64,000 nucleotides of DNA from assembly GCF_027594745.1 (NCBI RefSeq), contig NZ_CP110854.1, positions 1,964,501-2,028,500 of the forward strand. The letters run 5' to 3'. Position numbers and translations under genes: made by a program. A model generated the notes under the pieces. It searched no databases. It saw only the letters and a list, made by a program, of their open reading frames with translations, and was not told the DNA's origin. Shown here one piece after another: positions 24,030 to 33,028 of this stretch; position 1 is the first letter of the stretch; each line of letters opens with the position of its first letter. The stretch is from Saprospira grandis. GTDB taxonomy: Bacteria > Bacteroidota > Bacteroidia > Chitinophagales > Saprospiraceae.

Positions 24030-24647
24030 ATGTATATTCCCAAAAGCTTCAAGAGCAATGCTCCTGCCCCACTTCAATGGATGAAAGAGCAGTATCCCTT
24101 TGGCCTTTTGCAATCGCAGCAAGAGGGCCAACTTTGGGCCACTCCCTTGCCCTTTGTTTGGTCCAACCCTCTCCTACTCAAAAGCCATCTGGCCCTAGCC
24201 AATCCACAGGCCCAAAGCTTCCTAAAGCAAGACAAACAAGAGGTCTTGATCCATTTTCAAGGCCCCTATGCCTATATCTCGCCCAAGCATTATCAGCATA
24301 GCCAAAATGTGCCCACCTGGAACTATTTGGCCCTGCAAGTTCGTGGACAGCTATCTGTCTTGGACCAATTGGGCCAAAAACAGCTCTTAGAAGAGAGTAT
24401 TTTGGCTTTTGAGCCCACTTATTGGCCCCAGTGGGAACAACTCCCAGAGAAGTACTTAACGGCCCTCTCTGGCGAATTACTGGCCTTCCAAGTTGAAGTA
24501 ACAGCTATTGACCTTTGCCTGAAAATTAGCCAAAATAAAAGCCAAGCCGAACAACTAGCCATCTTAAAGGCCCTCCAAAGTTCTCCCCATCTCATGGACC
24601 AACAACTCGCCCAAGCGATTCTCCAACTCCAAGCCCTAAAAGACTAA
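24030..24647 (+). CDS. PaiB-like FMN-binding protein
   Basis: A 205-residue protein of the PaiB (FMN-binding, negative transcriptional regulator) family, with a split-barrel flavin fold. The start at 24030 gives MYIPKSFKSN, the usual family beginning; the open frame upstream lies in R9. Further family features are the LLKSHLALANPQ stretch, VLIHFQGPYAYISPKHY, VPTWNYLALQVRG and the later YLTALSGELLAFQVEV segment. Despite its name, DNA-binding activity is not evident here. Its last four bases overlap the convergent comF-like gene. Confidence 0.85.
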   Translation: MYIPKSFKSNAPAPLQWMKEQYPFGLLQSQQEGQLWATPLPFVWSNPLLLKSHLALANPQAQSFLKQDKQEVLIHFQGPYAYISPKHYQHSQNVPTWNYLALQVRGQLSVLDQLGQKQLLEESILAFEPTYWPQWEQLPEKYLTALSGELLAFQVEVTAIDLCLKISQNKSQAEQLAILKALQSSPHLMDQQLAQAILQLQALKD

Positions 24648-25324
24648 GGCGCCAAAGCAATGCAAACCACACTAAGCGAAATCTGCGCCTTCAATAAATG
24701 CTTGGCACAAGCCTCAATTGTGGCCCCTGTAGTCATCACATCATCCACCAGCATAATGTGCTTGTGCCGCAATTTATCGGCCTGCCGCAAAACAAAAGCA
24801 TCCGAAACATTGGCAAAACGCTCTTCTCGACTCTTGCGGGTCTGACTCTCCGTATAACTGGCCCGCAATAAAAACTTCTCGGACCAAGGTACCCCCAAAC
24901 TCTCCGATAACCCAGATGCCCATCGCGCCGCCTGATTATACCCCCGCTGATGACGCTTTTTAGGATGCAAAGGGACCGGAATAATATAATCCACCGACTT
25001 CCAAAAGGGCTCCTCGGCCAATAAACGCCCATAACTTCGCCCCAACTCCTCCCCAATCTCTGGCCGATGCCCATATTTCAATTCATGTATCAAACGCTGC
25101 AATATTCCCCCCTTCACAAAATGATAGGCCGTGCTCGCTCTGCTAATCGGCAAACGCCCCCAAAAGCGCTCAGCTACAGGGTTTTCTTCAAATAAATGAT
25201 AGTTGGTGGGCTTAATTTTATACTGACAAGAAGTGCACAAAGCCCGCTGCTGCCGCTGTAAAGGCTGCCGCTGACAAGCTAAACACAAACGAGGATAAAA
25301 TAACTGCAATAGAGGTTCTAACAT
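24644..25324 (-). CDS. ComF family protein (phosphoribosyltransferase fold)
   Basis: A 226-residue ComF homologue. An N-terminal zinc-ribbon-like CLAC...CTSC pair is followed by a PRTase domain with the VPLHPKKRHQRGYNQA stretch and the PRPP loop IMLVDDVMTTGAT (about 193-205). ComF acts in DNA uptake during competence in some bacteria; elsewhere the role is uncertain. No other competence gene is in the window. The terminator at 25366-25393 lies upstream, separating it from heme A synthase. Confidence 0.92.
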   Translation of the reverse strand: MLEPLLQLFYPRLCLACQRQPLQRQQRALCTSCQYKIKPTNYHLFEENPVAERFWGRLPISRASTAYHFVKGGILQRLIHELKYGHRPEIGEELGRSYGRLLAEEPFWKSVDYIIPVPLHPKKRHQRGYNQAARWASGLSESLGVPWSEKFLLRASYTESQTRKSREERFANVSDAFVLRQADKLRHKHIMLVDDVMTTGATIEACAKHLLKAQISLSVVCIALAP

Positions 25325-25365
25325 AGTGGTGACTTATTTATACACGAAAATATAAATAAAAAAAG

Positions 25366-25393
25366 AAAAGACAGGCATAAAAACCTGTCTTTT
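25366..25393. terminator. Bidirectional terminator
   Basis: Stem AAAAGACAGG/CCTGTCTTTT; it ends the ctaA transcript on the minus strand. Confidence 0.75.
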
Positions 25394-25416
25394 CGTATAT
25401 TTTTTAAGTTTAGCGG

Positions 25417-26568
25417 CTAAGCAAGGGCTTTTTCCTTGGCTTTCGGTCCATTTTTAGCCGTTTTAGTGGCTAAGTAGCCGCCCTCACTAAACTGATAGTT
25501 GAGGTACAACATGGCCAATAAAAGCAACATTCCCCCAGCCTGATGCAAAACGCCTAGGGTCGGGAAAATCTCTGAACCGCCAACACTATTGATGACCGTG
25601 AAAATGCCTAAGCCGATTTGCATGGCCAAAACCAAAAGCAAAAGAACATTGGCTCCTCGCAAGCGGGCAGAAACCTTAGAACGATGAATCCGCCAAGCCA
25701 ATAAGGGAATCAATAGGGCCAAGGCATAGGCCGTAAAGCGATGAAAAACCTGGATTAGAGCAGGGGCAAAGGCGTTTTTGTTATAGCGCAAAAGGTTTTC
25801 CCACTTCCATTCTCCCGATTGATACAACACATCGGAAAACCACTGCCAACTGCCATCTGCAGCCACTTCCATATGAGGGAAATGAGGGGCCACATAGCCC
25901 GCTTTCATGCCCGACATCAAGCCACCAAGGACCAATTGTAGCCCAATTAAAGCCGTGATTTGCCAAGCCCGCTTCCGCAATACCCTATGATAGGCATCTT
26001 TGGTCTCTGGCTGCCAAACTTTCAAACTGGCCCAAAACAACAAGGCCAATAAACTAATCGCAATAGACAAATGCGTGGTCAAACGATAGGCATTCACCCA
26101 AACATATTCTTCCGTATTCAAGCCCGAACTGACCATAATCCAGCCAAATACAGCCGCTAAAGCCGCCAAGGCCACTACTCCGCCCAACTTTCGCATTAGG
26201 CCAGCAGGTAGCCATTTTTTGCGCCAGAAATACAAAAAGGGAAACAAAAACACAAAGCCCATGCTTCGGGCCCACAAACGGTGAAAATACTCCCAGAAAT
26301 AAATGAACTTAAATTCCGAAAGCGTCATGTCCGCATGAATGCTCTCGTACTGAATCGTATGCTTTTGGTACTTCTCAAAGGCAAGCGTCCACTGCTCCTC
26401 TCCTATCGGCGGCAAAACCCCCTTAATCACATTCCACTCCGTAATCGATAAACCCGAATCGGTCAATCGCGTAATTCCACCAATGACTACCTGCGCAAAG
26501 ACCATCACTACCCCAATCAATAACCAAATACTTACGGCCTTGGGTAACCGCATTTTTTTATGCTCCAT
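25417..26568 (-). CDS. ctaA: Heme A synthase (COX15/CtaA)
   Basis: Membrane monooxygenase that converts heme O to heme A for cytochrome oxidase. The 383 residues fit the larger COX15 type with about eight membrane segments. Conserved features: VVIGGITRLTDSGLSITEW, FIYFWEYFHRLWARSMG with a heme His, HLSIAISL, QVFHRFTAYAL and the late LHQAGG His. Other cytochrome oxidase genes are not in the window. It lies at the left edge of the putative replication origin and points away from it. Confidence 0.95.
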   Translation of the reverse strand: MEHKKMRLPKAVSIWLLIGVVMVFAQVVIGGITRLTDSGLSITEWNVIKGVLPPIGEEQWTLAFEKYQKHTIQYESIHADMTLSEFKFIYFWEYFHRLWARSMGFVFLFPFLYFWRKKWLPAGLMRKLGGVVALAALAAVFGWIMVSSGLNTEEYVWVNAYRLTTHLSIAISLLALLFWASLKVWQPETKDAYHRVLRKRAWQITALIGLQLVLGGLMSGMKAGYVAPHFPHMEVAADGSWQWFSDVLYQSGEWKWENLLRYNKNAFAPALIQVFHRFTAYALALLIPLLAWRIHRSKVSARLRGANVLLLLVLAMQIGLGIFTVINSVGGSEIFPTLGVLHQAGGMLLLLAMLYLNYQFSEGGYLATKTAKNGPKAKEKALA

Positions 26569-26600
26569 CTGAATTATGCTTTTTTTCGCTAAAAAGGAGG

Positions 26601-26624
26601 GGCCGCAAAATACGGCCTTTTTTT
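26601..26624 (+). terminator. Hairpin with U-tract at the left edge of the origin region
   Basis: Stem GGCCG/CGGCC and seven U on the + strand, just upstream of the divergently read ctaA. It could stop transcription entering from the ctaA side; no + gene is served. Confidence 0.45.
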
Positions 26625-26710
26625 GAGCTTGCTCTGCCTTTTGAACAATGCTCGGCCTTTGCAGTTGAGAAAAAACCTATTTAGATTTATTCTAAAGAAT
26701 AATTTTCGAT

Positions 26711-26855
26711 TTTTTTGGGGCGTTACTCCTTTCAGTCGTCGAACTGCGGACTAAAGTCCTTGTTGTCGCTGCGGCTTCGCCTTGCGGCGGTTACTCCCTT
26801 TGGTCGTCGAACGGCGCCCTAAAGGGCTTGTTGTGGCCAGTCGCTTCGCTCCTCC
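26711..26855 (+). repeat. Partial repeat R10: two GTTACTCC modules in tandem
   Basis: Lacks the core of the family. It begins TTTTTTGGGGC and carries two copies of the GTTACTCC...GTCGTCGAAC module, with stems GGACT/AGTCC and GCCCT/AGGGC, each followed by CTTGTTGT. Confidence 0.75.
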
Positions 26856-27060
26856 CTTTTGCCCAAATTGAATTTTTTAACCTAAAAGAGCGCTTTTCCA
26901 CAAAACTTTTCCACATCGAGGATAAGTTGGCTATTTTTTGAATTTGAAGTCTAGCGAACTGATCTAAAATTAATTTAAATCCTGCTGGGGCTTCCTTGGC
27001 TGTAAAAACAAAAATTAAAACATTTTGTCGCAGCAGGTTTTTTGGAGCGCTTCTTCCCTT

Positions 27061-27560
27061 ATGAATTATAAATAAAAAATTTTTTAAAAAAACTCTTATT
27101 ATCATTAGGGCTGTGGATAAGTGGATAACTCACTAGCTTAAGGAAGCTTTAAATTTAACTTTCCCACAGCTTTTTGGACTTGTCCACAAGTTTATGCACA
27201 TTAGTTAAAATTTGAAATAGTTTTGAGCTGGGCTTTTCAGTGGCTTTTCCACGAAAAACGGACTTATCCACAATTTGCCCATTGTGGATTTTGTTTTTAC
27301 CCAAAAACACCCATTTTCTTGTGGATAACTTTGTGTATAAAGTCAGACTTATTCACAATTCACAGCCTTTACACACTTTTGCACAATTTTTATCCACATC
27401 CAAAATTGCCATTGTGGATAAAATGTGGATAAGTATGGGGGTTATACACAATTACCTGTGGAAAACTCATTTTTCAAAAGCCTGCTAATTAGTTACTTAT
27501 GCATTTTAAAAATATTATTGTTAATAAGTCTGTTGAAACAGGCCCTTAGTTCTTTGTTTT
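27061..27560. other. Putative chromosomal replication origin (oriC)
   Basis: Six exact DnaA boxes TTATCCACA on either strand (27112, 27264, 27320, 27390, 27413, 27424), four TTATNCACA variants (27192, 27332, 27349, 27442) and TTTTGCACA at 27377 lie within about 340 bp. AT-rich stretches that could unwind flank them (27061-27100 and 27490-27540). The surrounding 26.58-28.00 kb holds no credible gene, and gene orientation switches here. dnaA is not adjacent. Confidence 0.85.
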
Positions 27561-27744
27561 TAGCTGCATTTTTTTGTTTTAAGTCCCGACTGTGGAAAAG
27601 TCCGTGGAAAAACGTGGAAAACTTTATACATCGAGCTTTTTGCCTGTTTTTAGTCTTCTGACTGGCCCTAAAACTTAAACACTTATGTTTTTGATTATAA
27701 AATGTAAAGTTATAATTTATTTGCTTACATTTTTAAGGCGTTTA

Positions 27745-27914
27745 GGAGGCGGCGAAGCCGCCTGCGAGCGCAGCGAGCCCTGGCCCAGCGCTGCGCAGCC
27801 GTGGCCGCAGGCCAGACCGAAGCGGCTTTGCCGCTGAAGGGCCGAGCAGACCTGCGAGCGGCGGAGCCTAGCGGCGGCCGCCCGCCCTATTTGGGGCGGC
27901 CGCGGGCCCCAAAA
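27745..27914 (-). repeat. Multi-hairpin intergenic repeat R11
   Basis: Minus orientation, type B, unusually GC-rich. Stems include GCGGCCGCC...GGCGGCCGC, AGCGGC/GCCGCT, GGCC/GGCC and terminal GGCGGC/GCCGCC. It lies between the origin region and the SRAP gene. Confidence 0.78.
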
Positions 27915-28003
27915 AAACAGTAGAATTGTAGAAAAGGGGGCCGACCTACCAATAACAGTCTAAATCGTTTATATTTGTTGGGCAAAACAAACTGACAAAT
28001 AAG

Positions 28004-28654
28004 ATGTGCGAACGTTTTTCTTTTAGTGCTGGTCGAACTCGGATGAAGCGAGTATTTAATATAGATGTAGCTGAGCCCCTACAGGCCTCCTATAATATTG
28101 GGCCGGGGAACAATGCCTATGTCTTGACGAATAAATCGACTAAGCTGCAGATTTATCGCTGGGGGTTGGTGCCTAGGGGGGCCAAAGATCCCAGAATTGG
28201 CCTAAGTTTTCCTGTAGCCAAGGCAGAAGGCATAGAAAAGCGGCATTCTTTCCGTATGCCTGTTCGGCAGCATCGTTGTTTAGTTTTTGCCGATAGTTTT
28301 TACGTATGGGAAAAAAATGGACAGGCGCATCGCATTTTGCTGCCTCATCAGGAGCTCATGGCCTTTGCGGGCATTTGGGAGCATTGGGAAGGGCCCAGAG
28401 GGCAATTGTTGAAAACTTTTAGCTTGGTGACGGTGCGGGCCAACAGCGAATTGCAGGCCTTGGATCAAGAACAAATGCCCGTTCTTTTGCTAGATGGAGA
28501 AGATATGCGGCAGTGGCTGCTCGCTACAGAGCTATCGGATGCTTTGCGTTTGTTGCAGCCCCTACCCAAGGGCATTTTGCAGCAGTACCCCATTGGGCCA
28601 GCAATAGACCAGCTAGACAATGACTTTGCCGATTTGCAGCGGCCTATGCGCTAG
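28004..28654 (+). CDS. Degenerate SRAP (YedK/HMCES-like) protein
   Basis: A 216-residue SRAP-fold protein; active members cross-link through Cys2 to abasic sites in single-stranded DNA. Cys2 is present (MCERF), and YNIGPGN, FRMPVRQHRCLVFADSFY and QMPVLL mark the fold. However, the Asn of the usual NAR-ET motif is Val (FPVAKAEG), the Glu of FYEW is Val (FYVW), and the His of the HDRMP motif is Asp (LDQEQMP). So three of the four residues important in YedK appear lost. A TATATTTG -7 box lies at 27970-27977. The position next to the origin is noteworthy but may be coincidence. Confidence 0.82.
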   Translation: MCERFSFSAGRTRMKRVFNIDVAEPLQASYNIGPGNNAYVLTNKSTKLQIYRWGLVPRGAKDPRIGLSFPVAKAEGIEKRHSFRMPVRQHRCLVFADSFYVWEKNGQAHRILLPHQELMAFAGIWEHWEGPRGQLLKTFSLVTVRANSELQALDQEQMPVLLLDGEDMRQWLLATELSDALRLLQPLPKGILQQYPIGPAIDQLDNDFADLQRPMR

Positions 28655-28712
28655 CCCCTACCCTACCCTTTTATTTAGACAAACAACTCTCTCACTACAT
28701 ACTCAATAATTA

Positions 28713-29558
28713 ATGGCAGATATTCAATATTTAGAGCAGATGGCCACGCAGGTCCGCCGTGATATTTTGCGGATGGTGCATGCCGTGCAAAGTGGCCACC
28801 CTGGTGGCTCTATGGGCTGTGCGGAATTCTTCACGGCCCTTTATTTCCAGCAAATGGAGCACAATACAGATTTTTCTATGGAGGGTAAAAATGAAGACCT
28901 CTTCTTTTTGTCCAATGGCCATATTTCACCTGTTTGGTATAGTGTTTTGGCGCGTTCGGGCTATTTTCCTGTAGAGGAATTGGCTACTTTTCGTCATCTC
29001 AACTGCCGTTTGCAGGGCCACCCCACCACCCATGAGGGTTTGCCAGGCATTCGGGTAGCTTCTGGCTCTTTGGGCCAAGGGCTTTCGGTAGCTTTAGGAG
29101 CGGCTTTGGCCAAAAAAATGGATGGCGACGATAAATTGGTCTATGCCCTTTGTGGGGATGGCGAATTGCAAGAAGGCCAAATTTGGGAAGCGGCGATGTT
29201 TGCGGCCCACAACAAACAAGATAATGTTATTTTGACGGTAGACTGGAACGGCCAGCAAATTGACGGCAGCAATGATGATGTTCTTAGCCTAGGCAATTTG
29301 CCCAGTAAATGGGAAAGCTTTGGCTGGAAGGTCTTGATTGGCGAAAAAGGTAATGATATGGCGGCTGTATTAGACTATTTGGCGCAGGCCAAGGCGGCTA
29401 GCGGCCAAGGCCAACCTGTGGTCCTTTTGTTGAAAACAGATATGGGACATGGTGTCGACTTTATGTCGGGAACTCATGCTTGGCATGGCAAAGCCCCTTC
29501 TGATGAGCAATTGGCCAATGCTTTAGCCCAATTACCCGAAGGACTGGGCGATTATTAA
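28713..29558 (+). CDS. Transketolase, N-terminal subunit
   Basis: The TPP-binding half of a split transketolase of the pentose phosphate pathway. 281 residues: HPGGSMGCAEFFTALYF near the N-terminus, HEGLPGIRVASGSLGQGLSVALGAAL, and the TPP/Mg motif GDGELQEG...N (VDWNGQQIDGSND). It pairs with the C-terminal subunit encoded 37 bases downstream. Two-gene transketolases are common in bacteria and archaea, so the split is not a frameshift; the second gene has its own start and a complete domain. Confidence 0.95.
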   Translation: MADIQYLEQMATQVRRDILRMVHAVQSGHPGGSMGCAEFFTALYFQQMEHNTDFSMEGKNEDLFFLSNGHISPVWYSVLARSGYFPVEELATFRHLNCRLQGHPTTHEGLPGIRVASGSLGQGLSVALGAALAKKMDGDDKLVYALCGDGELQEGQIWEAAMFAAHNKQDNVILTVDWNGQQIDGSNDDVLSLGNLPSKWESFGWKVLIGEKGNDMAAVLDYLAQAKAASGQGQPVVLLLKTDMGHGVDFMSGTHAWHGKAPSDEQLANALAQLPEGLGDY

Positions 29559-29595
29559 CCAAATTCTAGAACCGGACTATTAATTATATATAGCT

Positions 29596-30549
29596 ATGCT
29601 AAAAGATATTAAAAGCATCGGCAAAAAGTCGACCCGCGACGGTTTTGGCGATGGACTTCAGGCTTTGGGCCAAACAAACCCCAAGGTGGTGGGCCTTTGT
29701 GCCGATCTAATTGGCTCTTTAAAGATGAATGCCTTTATTGATGAGCATCCCGAGCGCTTTTTTCAGGTTGGAATTGCCGAGGCAAACATGATGGGCCTAG
29801 CCGCTGGCTTGGCTACCGCGGGCAAAATTCCCTATGCAGCCACTTTTGCCAACTTTGCCACTGGCCGAGTCTATGACCAAATTCGCCAGTCTATTGCTTA
29901 TTCACATAAAAATGTGAAAATATGCGCCTCACATGCAGGCCTGACCCTAGGTGAAGATGGAGCCACCCACCAAATTCTAGAAGATATTGGGCTCATGAAG
30001 ATGTTGCCCGGCATGACGGTCGTTAATCCTTGCGATTATGCCCAAACCAAGGCCGCAACTATCGCTATTGCCGATCATAACGGTCCCGTTTATCTCCGTT
30101 TTGGCCGCCCAGGCTGGCCCCGATTTACCGAAGACATGCCCTTTGAGTTGGGCAAGGCTTTGCTGATGGCTGAAGGAACAGATTTGACCATTTTTGCCAC
30201 TGGACATTTGGTCTGGAAGGCCGTAGAAGCCGCCAAAGCCCTAGCCGAAGAAGGCATTAGCGTCGAACTGATTAACATTCACACCATCAAACCCCTAGAT
30301 GAAGAGGCCGTTTTGGCTTCTGCTGCCAAAACTAAGGCGGTGGTTACCGCCGAAGAGCATAATATCTATGGCGGTTTGGGCGAGAGTATTGCTGGTCTTT
30401 TGGCCCGAAAACTCCCTACTCCTATCGAAATGGTGGGCGTACAGGATAGCTTTGGCGAAAGCGGTACCGTGACCGAACTGATGACCAAATATGGCTTGGA
30501 TGCCGTTAATGTGATTGAGGCCGCCAAAAAGGTCTTGGCCCGCAAATAA
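29596..30549 (+). CDS. Transketolase, C-terminal subunit
   Basis: 317 residues containing the pyrimidine-binding domain (RDGFGDGLQAL, ADLIGSLKMNAF, GIAEANMMGLAAGLA with the catalytic Glu, FANFATGRVYDQIRQ) and the C-terminal transketolase domain (TIKPLDEEAV, VTAEEHNIYGGLGESIA). It forms the active site together with the upstream subunit. It is in the same operon, with no terminator between. Confidence 0.95.
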   Translation: MLKDIKSIGKKSTRDGFGDGLQALGQTNPKVVGLCADLIGSLKMNAFIDEHPERFFQVGIAEANMMGLAAGLATAGKIPYAATFANFATGRVYDQIRQSIAYSHKNVKICASHAGLTLGEDGATHQILEDIGLMKMLPGMTVVNPCDYAQTKAATIAIADHNGPVYLRFGRPGWPRFTEDMPFELGKALLMAEGTDLTIFATGHLVWKAVEAAKALAEEGISVELINIHTIKPLDEEAVLASAAKTKAVVTAEEHNIYGGLGESIAGLLARKLPTPIEMVGVQDSFGESGTVTELMTKYGLDAVNVIEAAKKVLARK

Positions 30550-30651
30550 TTACGGTATATTTATTGAGCTTTTCTAAGCACAATCTGAATCGATGATTAA
30601 ACTCTAGCCCTGCTAGGGTTCAGTCTTTTTTTAGCCAAAAAATAACACCCT

Positions 30652-31449
30652 ATGTACAAGCATTTTTCTTTGGCCTTGCTCTTTTTGGCCTTGCTCTTGG
30701 GTTCTTCTGCTTGCAAAAAGGACCAGGGCATCAATATCTTTACCCTAGAACAAGATAAGGAGTTTGGCGCGCAGCTCAAGACCGAAATCGACGCAAATCC
30801 CGCCGAATATCCCCTGCTGCCTTATGCTGGCAATGAAGCCGCTTATCAGTATCTCTATGATATGAGAGATGAGATTTTATCCTCCGATGAACTCAATTAT
30901 CGCAGCGATTTTGGCTGGGAACTCTATATTATTCAGGATGATAATACCCTAAACGCCTTTTGTGCGCCCGGCGGCTATATTTATGTCTATACCGGATTAA
31001 TTAAGTTTTTGGACCAGGCCGATGATTTGGCTGGCGTTTTGGGCCACGAAATTGCCCATGCCGATCAACGCCACTCTACCCAGCAAATGACTGAGGCTTA
31101 CGGCATTAGCACGCTACTGACCGTTTTGGCCGGAGATGACCCTGGCATGTTGGCCCAAATTGTGACTAACCTGACTAGCCTCAGCTTTAGCCGTAGCCAC
31201 GAACGGGATGCCGATGACCATTCTGTGGATTACCTCTGCGATACCGAATATGCCTCGAATGGCGCTTCGGCTTTTTTCCAGAAATTAATTGACCAGGGCC
31301 AATCGGGCTCTACGCCTGCTTTTTTGAGCACGCACCCCAATCCCGATAACCGAGTGCAAGATATCAACGACCGAGCTAGCGAACTGGGCTGTTCTACTAC
31401 CCCTAAGGCCAATGCTGGCTATGCCGCTTTCAAAGCGCTTTTACCTTAA
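30652..31449 (+). CDS. M48 family metalloprotease lipoprotein
   Basis: A 265-residue lipoprotein: signal MYKHFSLALLFLALLLGSSAC, with the lipobox Cys at residue 21. The zinc site is GHEIAHADQRH (HExxH near residue 131) with a third ligand Glu in SRSHERDADD. It resembles the LoiP/BepA group of periplasmic quality-control proteases but lacks TPR repeats. Probably anchored in a membrane facing the periplasm. R12 and a bidirectional terminator follow. Confidence 0.92.
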   Translation: MYKHFSLALLFLALLLGSSACKKDQGINIFTLEQDKEFGAQLKTEIDANPAEYPLLPYAGNEAAYQYLYDMRDEILSSDELNYRSDFGWELYIIQDDNTLNAFCAPGGYIYVYTGLIKFLDQADDLAGVLGHEIAHADQRHSTQQMTEAYGISTLLTVLAGDDPGMLAQIVTNLTSLSFSRSHERDADDHSVDYLCDTEYASNGASAFFQKLIDQGQSGSTPAFLSTHPNPDNRVQDINDRASELGCSTTPKANAGYAAFKALLP

Positions 31450-31459
31450 TTTATTAATG

Positions 31460-31654
31460 TTTTGGGGCTGCCCCGGCCTTTGGCCGGGTCGGGCTGTATC
31501 GCAGCTCGCTGTTCGCTCGGCCCTGCAGCCCTGCGGGCTTTGGTCTGGCCTTCGGCCACTGCTGCCCATCCCTCAGCCGATGCGCTGGGCATTCGCCCAG
31601 CACAAAATGGCATCGCTTCGCGATATTTTAATATAGGCCCTTCGGGCCTGTAGG
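31460..31654 (+). repeat. Multi-hairpin intergenic repeat R12
   Basis: Plus orientation, type A. Stems: CCGGCC/GGCCGG, GCCC/GGGC, GGCC/GGCC, CTGGGC/GCCCAG, terminal GGCCC/GGGCC with GTAGGA. It is one of the longer copies. Confidence 0.85.
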
Positions 31655-31660
31655 AGGCCC

Positions 31661-31697
31661 AAGAGGAGCCCAACTTATCTAGTTGGGCTCCTCTTTT
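31661..31697. terminator. Bidirectional terminator between convergent genes
   Basis: A 15-bp stem AAGAGGAGCCCAACT/AGTTGGGCTCCTCTT, with U-tracts on both strands. Confidence 0.88.
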
Positions 31698-31701
31698 TGT
31701 G

Positions 31702-32751
31702 TTAAAGCTGTTGGGCGGACCAAAAAATGCGCTCCGAAATTTGGCCCTTACAAGCCAAAAGGTAATCTCTTTCGCTACAAGCCAGTAGGCGAGGGGCCTC
31801 TTCTTCTTGGCTGAGGCTAAACCACCAACGGCCAGAACGGCGAGACTGATAAAAGGAGAGGGGGAGGTTATCTTGAGGAAGCTGTAGGGCATAGCGCTGC
31901 ATCTCTTGCAGGGGCGGAACCCCTTCGGCCAATCGCTCTTTGAAGGCCGAGCAAAAATACCAGCACATCTGGGCCAATAGTTTTGCAGCTAGAGGAGCGG
32001 CCTGATAATCGGCCCTGAAGTTTTGGAGACAGACCAACTGAATCTGGTCGGAAAGGCCAGCATAACTCATAATTTGGCAAGCCTCTTTATTGGTCCAGCC
32101 ATTGGGCTCTGGAGCTTGGGGATTTAAAAAGCCATTTTGGGCCAAGCTATTGAGGCGAAAAAGCAGCAGTTGGCTTTCTCTAAAACTGGGCTCTATTTCG
32201 GAAAGCTGGCTTTGGAGCAAGCCCAGCCTTTGGGTCCAAGCGCCCGCTTCTTGCAGGCGGATCAGGCTATTTTTAGCGCAGTAGTGGCTTTGGTAGCCCA
32301 AAAAGGCCAAATGGCCAGCAATTTCTAACTCATTGAGGTAATTACTTTGGGCTTCTTGGTAAATGAGCTTTTGATCAATGATGCTAGATCTCTGGCCATT
32401 GAGCTGTTTAATTAATGTAGGAAAGGCCTGCTCTTCGGGATCGACTAAGAGCAGGCAGCTATTTTGGACCAAAGGCTGCTCGAGCAGAAAAGAGAGCGCC
32501 TGCGGCTGGGGCAAATAGCCGAGGTCTAAAATGAAGGGAGCTTGGCTAGGGAAAATCGCCTGCAAAGCATAAAGCGCTTTGCGAAAACCCTCTTGTTGGG
32601 GCTGATCGCCCAGACTGAGTAAGATTAATTTGGGCGCAGTAGCTGGCTGCTCTTGGGTCCAAAAAGAAAGCGGGCGAATTTGGGCACCCAATTGCCAATC
32701 AGAAAACTGAGCGGCATGAATGGCAGAAGGAATACAACTAGAACTAAGCAT
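31702..32751 (-). CDS. Arginase-like protein lacking the metal site
   Basis: A 349-residue protein that resembles the arginase/formimidoylglutamase-like proteins of Bacteroidota in its later part: NYLNELEIAGHLAFLGYQSHY, SFRESQLLLFRLNSLAQ, NGWTNKEACQIMSYAGLSDQ. The Asp/His manganese motifs of ureohydrolases (DAHxD, SxDxDxxDP) are not visible, so it is probably not an active ureohydrolase. It is the only minus-strand gene between 28 and 52 kb. The family call is tentative, from motif memory only. Confidence 0.55.
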   Translation of the reverse strand: MLSSSCIPSAIHAAQFSDWQLGAQIRPLSFWTQEQPATAPKLILLSLGDQPQQEGFRKALYALQAIFPSQAPFILDLGYLPQPQALSFLLEQPLVQNSCLLLVDPEEQAFPTLIKQLNGQRSSIIDQKLIYQEAQSNYLNELEIAGHLAFLGYQSHYCAKNSLIRLQEAGAWTQRLGLLQSQLSEIEPSFRESQLLLFRLNSLAQNGFLNPQAPEPNGWTNKEACQIMSYAGLSDQIQLVCLQNFRADYQAAPLAAKLLAQMCWYFCSAFKERLAEGVPPLQEMQRYALQLPQDNLPLSFYQSRRSGRWWFSLSQEEEAPRLLACSERDYLLACKGQISERIFWSAQQL

Positions 32752-32804
32752 ACAATTAATAAATAAGCAAATAGAAATAGGCCAAGGGCAAAAACAAAAA
32801 ACCG

Positions 32805-32936
32805 AGCGGCGGGCGGGCCTAGCGCTGTGCAGCAGTGGCCGTTAGGCCAGACCGAAGCCCGAAGGGCTGAAGGGCCGAGCAGACTTGCGAGCTGCGCAAC
32901 ATAGCGCCGCAGCTTTGCTGCGGAGGCCCCTAAAAA
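32805..32936 (-). repeat. Multi-hairpin intergenic repeat R13
   Basis: Minus orientation, type B. Stems: CCGCAGC/GCTGCGG, GCCC/GGGC, GGCC/GGCC, and CGCC-type end. It lies between divergent genes, upstream of both. Confidence 0.82.
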
Positions 32937-33028
32937 AACAAAATAAAATTAAAATATGATTAAGAATAGGAGAGGGGCGAGTTGAATGCCTGTTGAAATC
33001 GTTATCTTGGCCGAAAATTTAAGAAGCT

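Noticed and set aside
27223..27661. Overlapping frames of 69-82 residues in the gene-free gap
   Set aside because: They are rich in DnaA-box translations, overlap each other, and show no family character; the stretch is better explained as the origin.
29558..29596. A broken transketolase gene
   Set aside because: The N- and C-terminal halves each have complete domains and separate starts; two-subunit transketolases are a normal arrangement.
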